Shown here: positions 23,020 to 36,509 of the stretch, piece by piece
Numbering within the stretch: position 1 is the first letter of the stretch
How the letters are laid out: each line of letters starts with the position of its first letter
Source of the DNA: Motacilla alba alba
Taxonomy: Eukaryota; Chordata; Aves; Passeriformes; Motacillidae
Assembly (NCBI RefSeq): GCF_015832195.1
Contig: NC_052017.1
Coordinates: forward strand, 70,929,801 to 70,993,800
Reading direction: 5' to 3'
Length of the DNA stretch: 64,000 nt
The notes under the pieces: model-generated
Told to the model about the DNA's origin: nothing
Database searches by the model: none
Seen by the model: only the letters and a program-made list of their open reading frames with translations
Made by a program: the position numbers and the translations under genes

Positions 23020-26000
23020 CTAAGGGATGAAAATCATAACATGCTGGTATTGTGTCCCAAGGACGTAACTGAAACTGTATTGATGAAATAAATTAAAAAG
23101 AGCCTTGAAAGTTTATTTGAAGAATATAGATACAACAGTGCTTAGGACATGAAGTAGGTCATTCCAGGTCATAATTCTGTTAATTTCTATAATTTTGTTC
23201 TACTCCTTTCTGCTTACAACACAATTTTTTAAACTTAAACTGTGCCTGGATGCTGCATATCATGCATGTACCACATCTCGAACGACTTTCATGAAAAGCA
23301 ACAGTCCATAAAGAAACAATGACAGCCCTAGTAACTTTAAAAATTATAAGGAGGCTTAATGAAGCAGTCCAACAGCCATCTCATTCTACAAAAGAGAGCT
23401 GTACTCCAACACCCTTCTGCCAAATGTCCTGGGAAATAACAATGCTTTGCAACCCTTCAGTGGGGCAATATCGGAAATACACACACTACACTACAGGGCT
23501 GCTGTTGCATTCTCCTCAGATGAATGTGCAGCAGAAAATGTGGACTTGAGAAGAAATATTTGGATCCTCTCTCTTTAAAGAGAGAGAAAATAAAGTTTTT
23601 TTCAGGTAGTTAACTTTGTGTTGCAGAAGGTATTGAAGAGAGGTTAGAAATGAACGTGGAGTGTACCTGAAGGAAATTGGTCTTTGAAGGGCAGCAAAGC
23701 ACTGGCATCACAGTCATCCTGGAAAATAATTAGAAAACCAATAAAGAAATTAAAGCTATGTACCAGCTGCATATTGTTATACTCTGGACTACTAAATTTA
23801 GCAACATTTACCTTGTTACTGTTTCCCTTACTGCAGCTGCTACTGCTCCTGCCACCATAATGACTTTTGCTCTGTTGAAAATAAAGAGGAAAAGCATACC
23901 CATATCCCCCAAAATCTCCTCTATTTTGTTGTCAGTTTTGAATCATCAAAGTCTGATTTTGACCATACTGCTGAGAAGCCTCAGGCTGGTTCTGAATGAA
24001 CATGAGCAACCCTTTAAATTCTTGAAATTTTCACACTTGCTTTAGGTTTTGACTCAGTTTAATTATCAGAACACCTCCCAGTCTTCTTCTGCCACATTCT
24101 TCTCAGAGTGAGCTACTCAAGTCTCATATCTCTCTGGGACTCAGGGAAGAGGAGGAGGGTGTTCTTCTTGGACTGAAATTTCTGTAGGAAGAATTCTTTT
24201 TTTTCCACATTTGCTGAGAGCAGATCAGTAACCAGCAAATCACCACAAAGCCTGTTGACATCCATTTGAGACCAAAAACATGGCAAGAGAAACATAATAA
24301 AAAACAATAAGGAATCTAGTTTATTGCTAGACTTCTAGTCATAACTCAAAGCCACCTAAGGCAGCAGTAGGCAGACACAAATTCCATTACTCTCATTCTG
24401 ATATTTCTCTTCCTTGGATATTCATTTGACACTTGATTAGTCATTTAATAAAAAAAAACTACCATCACGTTTTTATTTTGTTTGCTTTTTGATCCTGAAA
24501 CAGAATAGCATACACAGTTTTCTCAAGTGGGAGAAGCAGAGACGTGCATGTCTGCCCATAACTATCTGGCAATTATTGAACAGGTAACACATTTAGCACT
24601 AGGGCATAAGGTTATTTAAAAAAAAAATTTGCCAATTAAACTAATTGAAACATAGCAATCTTTGGAACTGCCTCATTCCTGAGGTGTCAGTCACAATGAC
24701 TGGGGTCTCCCATCCAGCAGATTGTGAAGAAGAGACAGGAACAGAGGTGGAACTGAAAGCTGCCTTCTGTTAAGAGAAGGAAATCATTCAGCACTCCCAC
24801 TCCTGGTGGTGGTCCTTGAGTTGAAAGATATTAACTCTCACAACTGCTACAGATTCTGAATTTACCAGAAAAGGATTAATCTCCTCTTCTTCAATGATGC
24901 TGGGAAAATGAGAAGCTAATTGTCACCATTTTTTGCAGTAGTCTCTTTCAACACTCACAATGACAGTTTTTCTATTCCATTTTCCATTTTGCCACAGCAA
25001 ATTTGCAGCCCATAGCACATGCCATGAAACACCCTGCCATTTTACATTGTCTTTGCATTATTTTGTTTAAAGAACTAACGTGTGAAACTGGCATAAACAA
25101 AGATTTCAGATATAGATGTGATTGTTCTGATGTGCTTTATCATTAGATTCCTTTTTGTCTATGTGTACATGAAATGCTCCAGGCTCAGAGAAAATAGAGT
25201 AATTTAGTATAATCAAATTTATGTAGGTGTTCTACAAACCCTACGGACATTAAAGCATTAGAATAAGGAAGTACTTAAATAGAAGAGGGAAAAAAATCCC
25301 TTTAAAAATATCTAATTCAATCTTATTGCCTTGTACACTGTATTAGACTCAATTTACTTCCAGTGTTGCATCTTAATAAAAATTATAAAACATAACATTC
25401 ATTTTTAGGTCAATTAGTCTGCATATTAAAAAGCTGCAAGATAGCCTTCTATAGTATATTTTATAGCAATTACTCTAATAATTGCCAAAGGATACACACA
25501 CTGAGCAGAACTGATCTAATCACCACTTTATATGTACAGTGGGTGAGGGCATTTTCATTTTTACATACAATTTCCAACTTACTTCAAGGTTTGCACAATG
25601 CTACGCTCTGAATTGTGCATGAGTTACTACACAAACAGAAATCCAGGCCTTTGGTTGTGACCATGGTCCAGTCAGGAAAGCTCCCCTCCAGTTCCAACAA
25701 CCTGGTCATTCTTCCTTTCTTTTCGTTACTTGATGCTGGTAAGTGCATATGCAACATAAGACCAAAGAAACCTCAAGACAACATCTGGTGTGCTTTCTCA
25801 GCCCTGGGCAAGATCAATTATATCTACATAATTACTGGAAAATATTAGTTAATCTGATTTTAAAAACCTCAAATGGCAAATGAATATGATTCCATTTTAT
25901 AAATTAACCTGTTCTAGTACTTGATTGCCCCTACCATCAGGAAGGTGCCTCTTAATTTTGAGTCCATAAACCTCATTGACTGTTCTTTTTTTTTTTTTGT

Positions 26001-28334
26001 CCTATCAACTATGAATATGAAGGGAATATACTCTACTTCATTTTTGTCAAAACTTTTTAGTTTTTTCAAGATCATCCTCCAATTTTCCCCAAAGAACTTA
26101 AATTATTTCAATGTTTTCTGGTATGTCATATATTCAGGATTTCTAACCATTCTCAGAATTTCACTGTTTTCCCTCCAGGCTGCCCATCTTTCTGAAAGGA
26201 AAAATCCACCAAGGGATAGAAAACTTAGCAAGAAGCTCTGAGGCATTTCTAATGCTATCTAAAGAGAAAGGTAATCTCTTTTATCCTTGTGCAGTAAGTC
26301 CTTTCTTTTCACTTAGTACCTTTAAACTGGCATACTTTTTCTCAACTACATAGTAGATAGAGTAGGGACCAACTACTGGAATAAAAAAATCTTAATTTGA
26401 ATTACTATGGAGGGAAGTTTTAAGCATTCTTATGCTACAACACAGACACACAAGACAAGTTACAAGATGCAGCCAGCGTTGCAGATGTAAATTGCAGATG
26501 AGAGCAAAACACAGACTGAGTGCACCACAGTACACAGTAGAACTGACATGTTCAAACTCAGATGGAACATTTCCTATGAAAAAGTGATGCAGTGCAGCAG
26601 AAAGCAACAAAGAGCATTCTAAAACAATGAGACGGCCAAACACAGCTTCAAAATCTCAGCTTGACTGTAGGGAAGACAGCTGCAATTCAAGGTCTGTCAA
26701 GCTGTGCCTTTCTATTCTACTCATTTTGCTGATGGAAGAGAGAATGCTGTTTTTATAGGAGTCAGTTCCTGCTGCAAGACCCAAACCAAGCCAGAAAGAA
26801 AATATCAGCCCCACAGAGAGGGAAGGATTTACACCAATTCACAAGAATTAAAGTTTGTTTGTTCAGGTATCCTCTAAATGTAGTGAAAAAGAACCCTTCA
26901 GTTAAGGAAGCATCACACAACAAATTCCAGGCTTTGTGACAAAGTTAAAAAGAAAAAAAATAATCATTTAGAAGCTGAGTGCTGTGAAAACATCTATACT
27001 TCTCCTAGTGCATACCAATGATAACAGTTCATTTCTACCCCTTAGAATAATTAATATCATGTTCAGTTAATACCAAGTAGGAAAATTCTCTTGTGTGTAA
27101 CTACTTCATTGTCACAAATCTTAGCTAAGTCTTTCAATTTCTTCAAGGAGAAAGTAAATATCAGGTTTTTTGGAAGCTGGGTTGAAGAAAACTATTCTGA
27201 AAAAGTTGACTTTTTCATCTTGTGGTTGGTAGGTAACCATTGTCAGTCCTTCTTCTGTCATCTACTGTTTGATCTCAGGAGCAATCTGCATACAAGACGA
27301 GAAAGTGTGGTTAAGAGTCCTTCTGAACAAACAAAAAAAGAAGAAAATGGAAAAGACCAAAGCTGTTTTTTCCTCTCTTCTCTATACCTGGCTTTGAAAT
27401 ATAAGCTAGCATGCTGTTCAACCCAGATCAAAGCGTTTCACAGGGATGCCTCCAACTGAAGAATGAATTTGTCAGAAGAAAAAGAACAATGCATCATTTT
27501 TATTGCATATTTCCAGAGTCATATGGCCTTTACTGAAGCCAGAAAGAATTCTGTCTGAAGCTACAAGGGTAGGGAGTTCAAAACAAGGAGAGTAAGCCCC
27601 TGGATTTAAAATCATTTGATAAAGGATTAATGCAAGTGTTTTATTCTAGGGATTATCTGGTGAGTATCTGATGTGAGCAATGTTTTCAGTAGTCATACTT
27701 TATTTCATACTTTATTATAGCTCTTCTGTTAGTTAGATTACCATATATTTTCTTGTCAGACAGTTCCAAACTCCAAGAAGTTTTCATTATGGCTAAAAAT
27801 ACAAGGGAGACACCACAGACACCAGGCTGCTATTCTATGCAACTGGACTAAGAAATCACCTACTCCAGTAAAATCCTTCTTTCCTTACTTTTCTGCCAGT
27901 CTTGCAGCTTCCTGCTGATCCTATGGATAGAGAAGCTATGTACTTCCACACTCCTCCTGACTCCACTAAATCCAGAGAAAGTGATCATAATTTCCCTTCA
28001 GTCCATCATTTGCAGCCACTGCAGGGGGGAAAAAACTCATCCAAGCTTCATTATGACCACTGTGGAAATAAGGATAATGATAGAAACTTAGCAAGGCTGG
28101 GTCATTCAGTCTTTAGCATAACACTAAGTTCAGACTGGAATGTATTGTATTAATGTATCACTATTTCATTGGTGATGGCATAATATAAATTCAGAATTGA
28201 GTTACTCCTGTGGTAATAATTCAAGCCTCTCCAAGATCACAAACACTTCAAATAGTATTTTATTATTTTCTTTGGATGATACATATGTGAGGTTTTGCTT
28301 TATTTGTCTTTAGCTTAATCGTGAGCCCAGCAGT
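23020..28334. other. Probable intron of the GAD-like pseudogene
   Basis: No convincing exon in either strand. A perfect 20-bp palindrome (CTCTCTCTTTAAAGAGAGAG) sits at 23567-23586. The GAD block for NATAGTTVYG should lie here but was not identified. The 122-codon plus-strand frame at 27091-27459 has no family resemblance. Confidence 0.4.
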
Positions 28335-28407
28335 GCTGGGTTAACAGTTGGACGTGATGATCCTAGAGGCCCTTTCCAACCTAAATAATTCTATTAATTC
28401 TATGATT
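28335..28407 (+). mobile_element. CR1 LINE 3'-tail fragment
   Basis: Reads GTTGGACGTGATGATCCTAG, then AGGCCCTTTCCAACCTAAAT, then two ATTCTATTA/ATTCTATGA units, the typical CR1 3' terminus in birds. Only about 70 bases remain, a severe 5' truncation. Confidence 0.85.
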
Positions 28408-28961
28408 TGTCCAGTTGTACTTCTGACACTGTTCTTTGTACATCAGTTATATGTTGATGTTTGAATCTTGGTCACACTCAGCCAAACAAAACAGATCAGA
28501 CTATTGAATTATTTCTCAGTGCCTTAATATTCTCCAGATTCACTGAATAATGTTAGAAAAATTACCTGAGGTAATTTATCTCATTCTGGTCCCCTCCATG
28601 AAATGTTCCAGAAGCACATATGGGTGAGTTCAGCCTTCAAAAACAAAGTTTATTTTTTCTATTTAAGAAAACTCAAATTACAACTGAAACCTCTCCTACT
28701 CTTAGGTCTGAAAACTTGACATATATTTGGCAGTTCCAACATGACTTGTACTCCAAGTCAGTCACATTTTTCAGGTATTCTACCCTTTATCTAGAGAACT
28801 ATTTTCCTCACCAAGGCTGATAATTACTGCAAGTCAATGCTACTTGTTACCCTCTTCACTGGGTTTGCTTTCTATAGAAATGCACATGTATTCAGGACTT
28901 TCAGGACTTTTCCCTTGTAAAATGTTGAGTCCTCTGATTTCTCATTCTCACTTCTGGGGCT

Positions 28962-29482
28962 GGGAAGATCCCAGACCTGCATCCAGCTCTGGGATCCTCA
29001 GCACAGGAAGGATATCAGCCTGTTGGAGTGAGTCCAGAGGAGGCCCAAGATTATTTGAATGATGAAGTTCCTCTCCTGTGAGGAAAGCCTGAGAGTACTG
29101 GGTTTGTTCAGTCTGGAAAAGGAAAGGCTTCTGGGTGTCCTAATTGCAGTCTTCCACTACTTGAAGGAAGCCTACAACAAAAGACTGAGGCTTTTACAAG
29201 AGCAGCTAGAGACAGGACAAGGAGCGATGGCTTTAAACTGAGAGTAGGTTTAGATGAGATATTGGGAGGAAATTCATTACTGTGGGAGTGGCGAGACACT
29301 GAAAAAGGCTGCCCAGAGGAGCTGTGGATGCTTCATCCCTAAAGGTGTTCAAGGCCAGGTTGGATGGAGCTCTGAGGAAGTTTGCCTAGTGAGAAGTGTC
29401 CCCAGCCATGGCAGAGGGGGTGGAACTAGATGATCTTTAAGGCCCCTTCAAACCCCAATATTCTATGATTCTATGATTATAT
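28962..29482 (+). mobile_element. CR1 LINE 3'-end fragment (520 bp)
   Basis: A 5'-truncated CR1 in the plus direction. It starts in the last part of the reverse transcriptase ORF (CTGCATCCAGCTCTGGGATC; LFSLEKERL block near 29110) and passes the GGCTTTAAACTGAGAGTAGG and GGCTGCCCAGAGGAGCTGTG blocks. It ends with TTCAAACCCCAATATTCTAT and a tandem ATTCTATG tail at 29459-29480. Stops and small indels break the reading frame. It lies in an intron of the GAD-like pseudogene, antisense to it. Confidence 0.92.
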
Positions 29483-32400
29483 TTCCTGCTGAAATCCAGT
29501 TTAAAGTTTACTTTTATTTTTATTTTCAAACATTTAACAGGGATTCAGGATTTCCCTGAGACAAGGAAAGACACACATAAGATTTCTGGAATAAACCTAT
29601 ACTTTCAGAGTTTTTTCATAACTTTTCTTTTAACATCAACCAAAGGACAAAGACAGAAACTTATTGGCCACACTGAATTTTCCTGTCCCCTAAGACAAAA
29701 GATGTATCATACTATTTATTTGGCTGGAACAGAGAGCCTGTGGGCAGCTAGTTACACTATTGCAGAAAATCCTAGTGAAACCATATGATGGCCACTTTGT
29801 AAAGATATATGTGCAAATAATTCTTCAGGAGAATTCAGGGTTTTCTTTCTAACTAGAGTTTAAGGGCAAATAAACAGGACTAAAAAGCTCTCCTTGCTCA
29901 GAGCCACACCTCCATTAACTGAAGAGAAATAAAACTTAATGAAGTAGTAAGAGGATCTTCCCAGCTTAAACCCATAAAAATTAATAGCCTGTCACACACA
30001 TGAGAAAGAACCATGTTATGTTAAAAGTAATCATTCTCTCAATTGTGATTTTAGGCATTTAATTTTACGTCCAAGACAATGCTTGCTATTGCTCCTGAGG
30101 CTTAGAAGGACAGCACAGATATTGATAAACCTAACCATGAAATAACCAACACTGTTAACTTCTCATAAAAGTTACACATAGTTGAGTGTCTTTGCCATAA
30201 AATATCAAGGTTAAAGCCTACAAACCCCTACAGATAATTAATGCACCCAGTGCAACATTATCCTGTGGATTGTCTACATGAGAAACTTAGTGGGCACTTA
30301 GCTAGGCTATAAAATAATGTTGCATTCCCTATGTCAGCTCCAAGCATCTCCATGAGAGGTCGGTTGCTGTGTTTTGAAAGCTATCCCATGCTGAGTGTTC
30401 AAAGAACTATTTGCATAAGGAAATAGGAGTAAGCAATGTGTTATAAATTTATACCTTTCCTTGCTGAATGCTGGTTTCTCTTGCAAATAAAAATCCCAGA
30501 CACACTGAACTAATATACTGTACTAAGGTAAATAGCAGTACAAATTAATAACTTTTGCTATTCTATATTCTGTTTTCCAGGCATTACTTTGGCAAGCAAG
30601 CTTTGCTCTTGAAAGGATATCAGCTTCCACAGGAATTTTAATGAAAAGGCAAGACAAGTGAGTAGTGTGATCTTCTGATTGATACAAAGGGGTAATAACA
30701 ACTGATCCTGAGAGCTGATGGACCACCTCTCAAATATTATTTTCTTCAGGATGCATAATCAACCTTACTCTGTTAAAAGCCAAGTATCCTCACTCGGGAG
30801 GATAAACTGAATGACAAGTTTGAAGACATACAGTAATTCAAGAGCTCAAAAGTTGCACATGTAGTATGTTTAATTTTTGGAATTATCTTAGCTAATGCAT
30901 GCAAAACCAATTGGATGTATTAGATTACTGCATGAGTACATGCAGAACTTAGGTCTATAATTTACAATGAAGAATGTTCCTCTTTACTATCCCATCTCTT
31001 CCTATTCTGTTTCAGGGTGAATTAGAAAAGAAAGAAAAGAAACCAAAAACCATCACTGACCAAATTACAATGGAACTTTATGTACATAACTGCTTCTATT
31101 TATGTGTGAAATAACCTTATATATTTATCACACAACCCAAATATTTCAATCAGAAAACTTCCATTACTTTTGATTGGAAGCTAACCAAAGACAACACAGG
31201 GTCTTAAGTGCTTTTGCAAATGTATATACCATCATTGCTGTAATGGTAATGATGCTGAAGAACATTTTCTGAGCTTTCTTGGCTCTTCCCCCAAACCCAA
31301 AGTTTCAGCAATGTGAAAAACAATTGAAAAATAACAAAAGCCCCCATTTCAGATCAATATGAAATGAAATATTTATATATTGAGTACCACAATAATTTCA
31401 AGTAGCTTTTAAAAATAGGTAATCTGTGGTCCAACACAGATTCAACGTGTTTCATTTAATAATGTATCCAAGTGAAACATGTCAAATTTTCCTCTATTTG
31501 GAGAAAACTGGCTGAAAAAACAGGCCAGAATTTGACAAAAATTAGTAGTCAGTTCTCATTCTCTTCAAAAATAGAGTTTTCAGTTATTTTATAACTCACA
31601 GGGAGGGGGAATATATCCTGCTTTGTCATTGACAATCAGTATCAATGACAACTTCATGTGAGTTAATGCTGCCAGATTTCAGAGAGCATTGTCGGACTTA
31701 ACTCCACATTAACATTAAAAATGAGAGTGAAAACAACAACATGTCACTTTTCAGTATTTCAGCTTCCAAATCAGATGGAATAATTTCCCCAGTGTCAAAT
31801 ATCAAGAGGAAAAAGAACCAAGGAGAATAATGTCATTTATTCTTCTGATTCACGTTGAAATATACAAGAAATCTGGTATCATGTTCTACCTGTCTGACTG
31901 TTTATAGTACTATTTGTTCATTATTAACCATGCTGCCGAGTTTGTATTCTCTGAAAATTTTACCAGCTATGGTAAAATTCATGTCATCACAGTGATCAAA
32001 ATTCATTTTTGTTGAGAAAAATAAAACTCAACACTGGAGGAAGAATGAGCTCCTAAGTTCGTCTTCCTCAGCACCTTTTCATCCAAGAACTACTGAAACC
32101 TGAGGTCTGGAAATGTGCCAAGCTTCTGACTTGCTTGCAATGCTTGACAGTATAAATACAGAGACTCAACCATTAAGGCAGCAGGGAGCAAAGGCACCAT
32201 CTCCTAAAGGCAAAAACTCAATGAGATTGTGGAATAAATCCATGAGAGTCCAATATGTCTTACTCTACTTTTTCCTCAAGCACAGCAGCCACTCTTTGCT
32301 TTGGCTGAACACAGCAAGACCTGAATAAAGACCTACAAAAAGCAACTTGTAAAACTGAACCCTGTTTTATGAAGAGTGTTCAAGACTGTGAGAGTTCATT

Positions 32401-32492
32401 TTATAAAATGGGATTCCTGCTAGGAAAAAGAACTAAAGGCAAAACTAGTTAAGCACAACCAAATATTCCTGATAGATGTGGTATGTCTTAAC
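29483..32492. other. Probable intronic sequence
   Basis: Apart from the doubtful exon at 30582-30640, no exon or repeat is recognised in this AT-rich stretch. Confidence 0.4.
30582..30640 (-). pseudogene. Doubtful GAD-like exon remnant
   Basis: The minus-strand reading KIPVEADILSRAKLACQ resembles the GAD segment GKIIPADFEAKILEAKQK. It is preceded by a good pyrimidine tract (CTTGTCTTGCCTTTTCATT) that ends in AA rather than AG, and is followed by a GTAATG donor. It lies at the right place between the exons at 32.5 and 22.9 kb. The match is short, needs a gap, and the downstream reading could also mimic another GAD segment, so this call is weak. Confidence 0.3.
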
Positions 32493-32570
32493 TTTTACTA
32501 CGCTTCACTGTAATTACATTATCTGCCCTGATTCCAAGAACTGCTGCTGCTTTCTTCAGTGAATTACAGT
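32493..32570 (-). pseudogene. GAD-like exon remnant (SHYSIKKAG...DNVILIK block)
   Basis: Minus-strand reading SLKKAAAVLGIRADNVITVK aligns with the GAD block [22 protein letters not shown] at about two thirds identity. The frame runs on to a GTTAAG donor at 32487-32492 in the phase expected for the GAD exon that ends NER/G. At the expected 5' boundary the intron ends TTGTTCTTTAA or AACTG, with no AG at the aligned position, so the acceptor seems lost. The exon itself has no stop, pointing to relatively recent or mild decay. Confidence 0.75.
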
Positions 32571-35500
32571 TAAAGAACAATGAGACTGAAGGAGCTTTAA
32601 GCATGTTCACACATACATGAAATATAAATGGTGTGGGTATATATATATGCACACACGTATGGTGTATGTTCCTTGTCATTTTTTTCATCCTAAAGAAATA
32701 CATTGTGCATGACTCGGTGATGTTGAAATGAACACATTAAAGAGGAGCCTCTCTTAAAGATCATCAGTGTTCTGCTGGGTTTTGTATTCATCAGAAGCAG
32801 CAACACATCATTCAGAAAAAGCAGTTCTGTCTTCCATAGTGTGCAAACATATATATATCTAAGTGTTTACTCATAGATTATTAACATAAGCATGGTACTC
32901 AGCAGTTTACTAAAATAATTCAGAATTTCAAGAAAATTTGCAATGTTCCTTTTAGATTATGATGGCATTATTATAATTAAAATTACCATATAGCCATTTA
33001 AAATATAGTAGTAACTTGATGTTTGTATCAGGAATATTCTGTAAGTATTTATGATACAACTTAATAAGTGGTCAGTTACAGTGCAGACAGTCCTAAAGCC
33101 ATAGGTAAAAGCACTGAGACGTATAACTACTTATAATTTATCAACTCAAACATTAAAGGATTTGCATAAAGCAATAAATATAGGGATACATTTATCTGAA
33201 CTATTCTCCTTTGCATTTGTTTGCGTAGTAGTATCCTTGACTCTAAAGTGGAAAACTAAAACCACGAAAAGCTTTGCTGACTTCTATCACGCGCCCTCAC
33301 AGTGACAAAACAAAAAACAGGCAAGTAGGGAGTGTTGCCCTTGAAATGACATCCCCAAAACACAGCTGAGGCAGCAGCATCAGGGCAACTCCATCTTGCA
33401 TCTACAAGGACATGTTGTTCCTCTCCAAACACCTGCAGGGAAACAGCCACTCATCAGAGGGCTGTTGCGGTCCATTTGAGTATCCTGGATTTACAGGACA
33501 GTATACTCTGATTTAAACTTTATTTCCTGAGCTCATTAAAAAATACAACAGGCAATCATGACAAACAGGAGCTCAATCTGTTTTTATCAGACTAACCTTC
33601 ATTTAGAATTCAGTCCTTTACCTTGCAGGTCACAAGTTTTCACGACTTATAACACTTAATTCAATTTGTGCACCTATGAGGATAAAAAATGTTACCTAGC
33701 CCGTGGTGAGTGCTCATCCTTCCTCCTACACTACAGTGTGGGTGTACCCTGAGTCACAACTGGAACTACGAAGGCCTTGGCAGTTGTGATGCTGTGGGAG
33801 TCACTTAAAATTTCTGGGGGGAAGCTGATATTTTTGATATTCCAGCTTGGAAGTTTGATCTCTACCGTTTCCAGAGGACAGCAGATTCTGACAAAACTGC
33901 CAGGCATGCATGGTGGACAGCAATTTGTGGATGATAATGGCTGCATAATGACCCTTTAGCTCTTTCTGGACACCTAATGGCTCTGCTCCTGCATACATCA
34001 TGCCTTAGCTTGAGCTACATCAGCCAAAATCTAAGTAGGAGCTGAACAGTCACAAGTGTGCAGCCACAGCACCAAGTAGCACCAGGGTGTTCTGAGAGTT
34101 CCTGAGACAAGGCTGGGAGCAGGGTGGGGGAAGGAGGAAAAGGGAGCACAGTTTGGTGTCCAGCTGTCTGTGAGTCACCCTAGCAGGCAGATTCTCACGC
34201 TTGGGAAAACAATGCTCAGTTTTGCCAAAGCTGTTGAGACCCTAGCGTTGGCTTTTAACCACCCAGAGTGTGTTACTTTCTATCTTCCTCAAACTCCTGC
34301 ACTCCCCAACCTCTAGCGAAGGTCAGGGCCAAAGAGCTCTGTGCCAAGCCCACTCAACTTGGCACACAAGCCACCCAATCTCCTTGGCTTGGGATCAAAC
34401 CTCAGAAAGCTTCCAGTGCACATCAGAGCTCTTTTAAAGTCTCTTGCAGCACCAAGACATGACAAGCACACAGTGGCTTGGCCAGAGTGGCTGCAGGGCA
34501 GAGCAATGTCACCCAGCTGCCCTCTGCATGCATCACTGGCACTTTGTGCCACAGAACTATGAGTAGGAGCAGCCTAGTCACACAGCCTCCCATCTTTGTC
34601 CATGAGATAGAAAGAGCTGCACTCTCTCTGTGTCTCTATAACAAGAACTGAGTGATTCTCTTGCTAAAAATTACAACAAAGGCTATTTTTAAAATTAAAT
34701 TTAAAAGGACAAATAAAAAATACCCAGCAACTTAGTGATACCACAGAGCTCATGACCATCTCACCGTTTTGACAACTGCTTATTATGTATAGGAAAAAGA
34801 ATTCCCCCAAAAAGAACATTCCTATGCTTAATTCTGATGTTCATATCCCATATCTCACACTGAGTTCTTTCAGCTGAAGATGAGTTTACTTTTGAAATGT
34901 CTAACTCTACACTGTGAAAAAAATCAAATTCAATATTGGCAGTCATTTTTTAATTGTAATGAAATGTTTAATTTAAACAAGAGACTATTTGATATTCTTT
35001 GTAAGAAATCTCCTTCTTTGTAAGGAAAATACATACTTGATTTGGATGATGATTGGCTATTTTCTCAATTATTTTAAACTGTCCAACTTACAATGACTAG
35101 TTAAAAAAAGAGAAAGAAAAAATTAGATACCAACATGTGCTTTTGAGGCTAATTTGGTGATACAAGTCAGCAAGATATAAAAGCTCCTTCTCTGCAGTAC
35201 CAAGCAGGAAAAGATGCTCATTTCAGGGGTCTGTCTTCAGGTAGTAGTGACTTCTAGGCAGTGTGCTTATGCAGACCTCCACATGATTCAAGGTTCACCT
35301 AAGGTTCAAACACCTGGAGGATGCAGACACTTACAGTAAATATCACCATCCTTGTGACTCAGAAGCCCATAACACCACGGGCTCACATCTAGGACCAAAG
35401 GTTCCTAAATCACTAAGAGTACTTTCACACACTATGAAACATTTGGAATTTTCAGAAGTCCCAGGCTGCATGCTCTGGCATGGGCATTACAGCACTATTC

Positions 35501-36419
35501 ATACAGTTATACTTTTTAGGCCCATTTGACCTTTTTCCTTGACCTGGACACCAAAGCATCAAGGAGGAGGAATAAATTGTCCACAAGTAAATAAATTTAT
35601 TTTTAAAAAGTTGTGGGTTTTTTGGGTATTTTGTTTTAGTTTCATTTGGTCTTTAATTGAGGCTGACTTCTGTCATCTAACTGAAATAAAACAAAACTCT
35701 AGTACCTCCAAATTTGGAGATGTTTCTCTCAGGAATTTTTATGGCTGAGAAAATATTCTCATTTAGTATTTTTCAGTTGTAAAAATTTATATGTTGAAGT
35801 TATAAACAATATTTTAAAATATGTAGGCAAAGTTATTGGCCTCCAAAATGTTTCCACTGCTGTTTGCTTCTAGATTAAAATGAAAGTAAGAGCTACTACC
35901 TACCTTCTGGCAAGCTCTTTTTGCCTGTCAAAACCTCATCCTCCACTAGAGCCTGATCTAAGTAGGAAACCTCTCTTAATCCAGTGAGGCTATAAGTCTT
36001 TATAGACAGACATAACTAAGAGACATGGTTACTACCCTACTCTTCTTCAGTAGAGAAAATCTTGCCATCTGTTAAAAACTTCCCTGCATCCAATCATTTA
36101 GTGGATTTTCTTCATAATAATCTGATTCATGATAGTGAACATAGAAGCCATTTCCTATGTGAAGTCAGATATATAATTTTTTCACCCTAAAATAACATCT
36201 TATTTTAAGAGTATCTCACAATGCATGAGAAATATCATTGAACAGAGGGTTTGGTTTAGCAAGACCAGAGTGCACTAAAATTTGCCTTTCTGCAGAGGAG
36301 AAAGGCAAGGAGAAATGCAGACTTTCTGCTGCATTTTTGATACACAGACTGTTAAGAGGTCATTGAATACTCTGTAATTTTACCTACTGATTCTATAGAC
36401 TGTGACTTCAGGTATTTTT
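32571..36419. other. Probable intronic sequence
   Basis: No firm exon. The GAD segment from TYEIAPVF to FTSEQ should fall between 38.0 and 32.6 kb. A faint likeness at about 33900-34000 (minus, around MYAGAEPLGVQKELKG) is too weak to annotate. Confidence 0.4.
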
Positions 36420-36509
36420 GTTTAAAATGATGGTGTAGCACAAAGACTCTGCAGCACAGTCCAGAGTCTGTGCAGCAGAGTCTTTGCGCTGCACCATCAC
36501 ATTTTAAAC
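36420..36509. repeat. 90-nt near-perfect hairpin (pre-miRNA-like)
   Basis: The left arm (36420-36458, beginning GTTTAAAATGATGGTGTAGC) pairs with the right arm (36469-36509, ending GCACCATCACATTTTAAAC). Over about 39 pairs there are two mismatches, one wobble and one 2-base bulge, around a 10-base loop (GTCCAGAGTC). Size and loop resemble a microRNA precursor, but a recent inverted duplication or fold-back repeat would look the same. It lies inside the GAD-like pseudogene span. No known miRNA family is recognised. Confidence 0.85.

Noticed and set aside
27091..27459. 122-codon plus-strand open frame
   Set aside because: No recognisable motif; lies in a probable intron of the GAD-like pseudogene.
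30523..30600. Continuation EYRIAKVIN of the 30.6-kb block, like the GAD segment EYLYAKIKN
   Set aside because: Would place a late exon before earlier ones; more likely coincidence beyond the donor site.
33256..33450. Minus frame containing HVLVDARWS, reminiscent of the GAD LWLHVDAAWGG motif
   Set aside because: It lies out of order relative to the other GAD-like exons and the rest of the frame does not align; treated as chance.
33801..34010. Minus frame with MYAGAEPLGVQKELKG, faintly like the GAD segment after GGAISNMY
   Set aside because: Right position but too few matches and an upstream stop; not strong enough to annotate.
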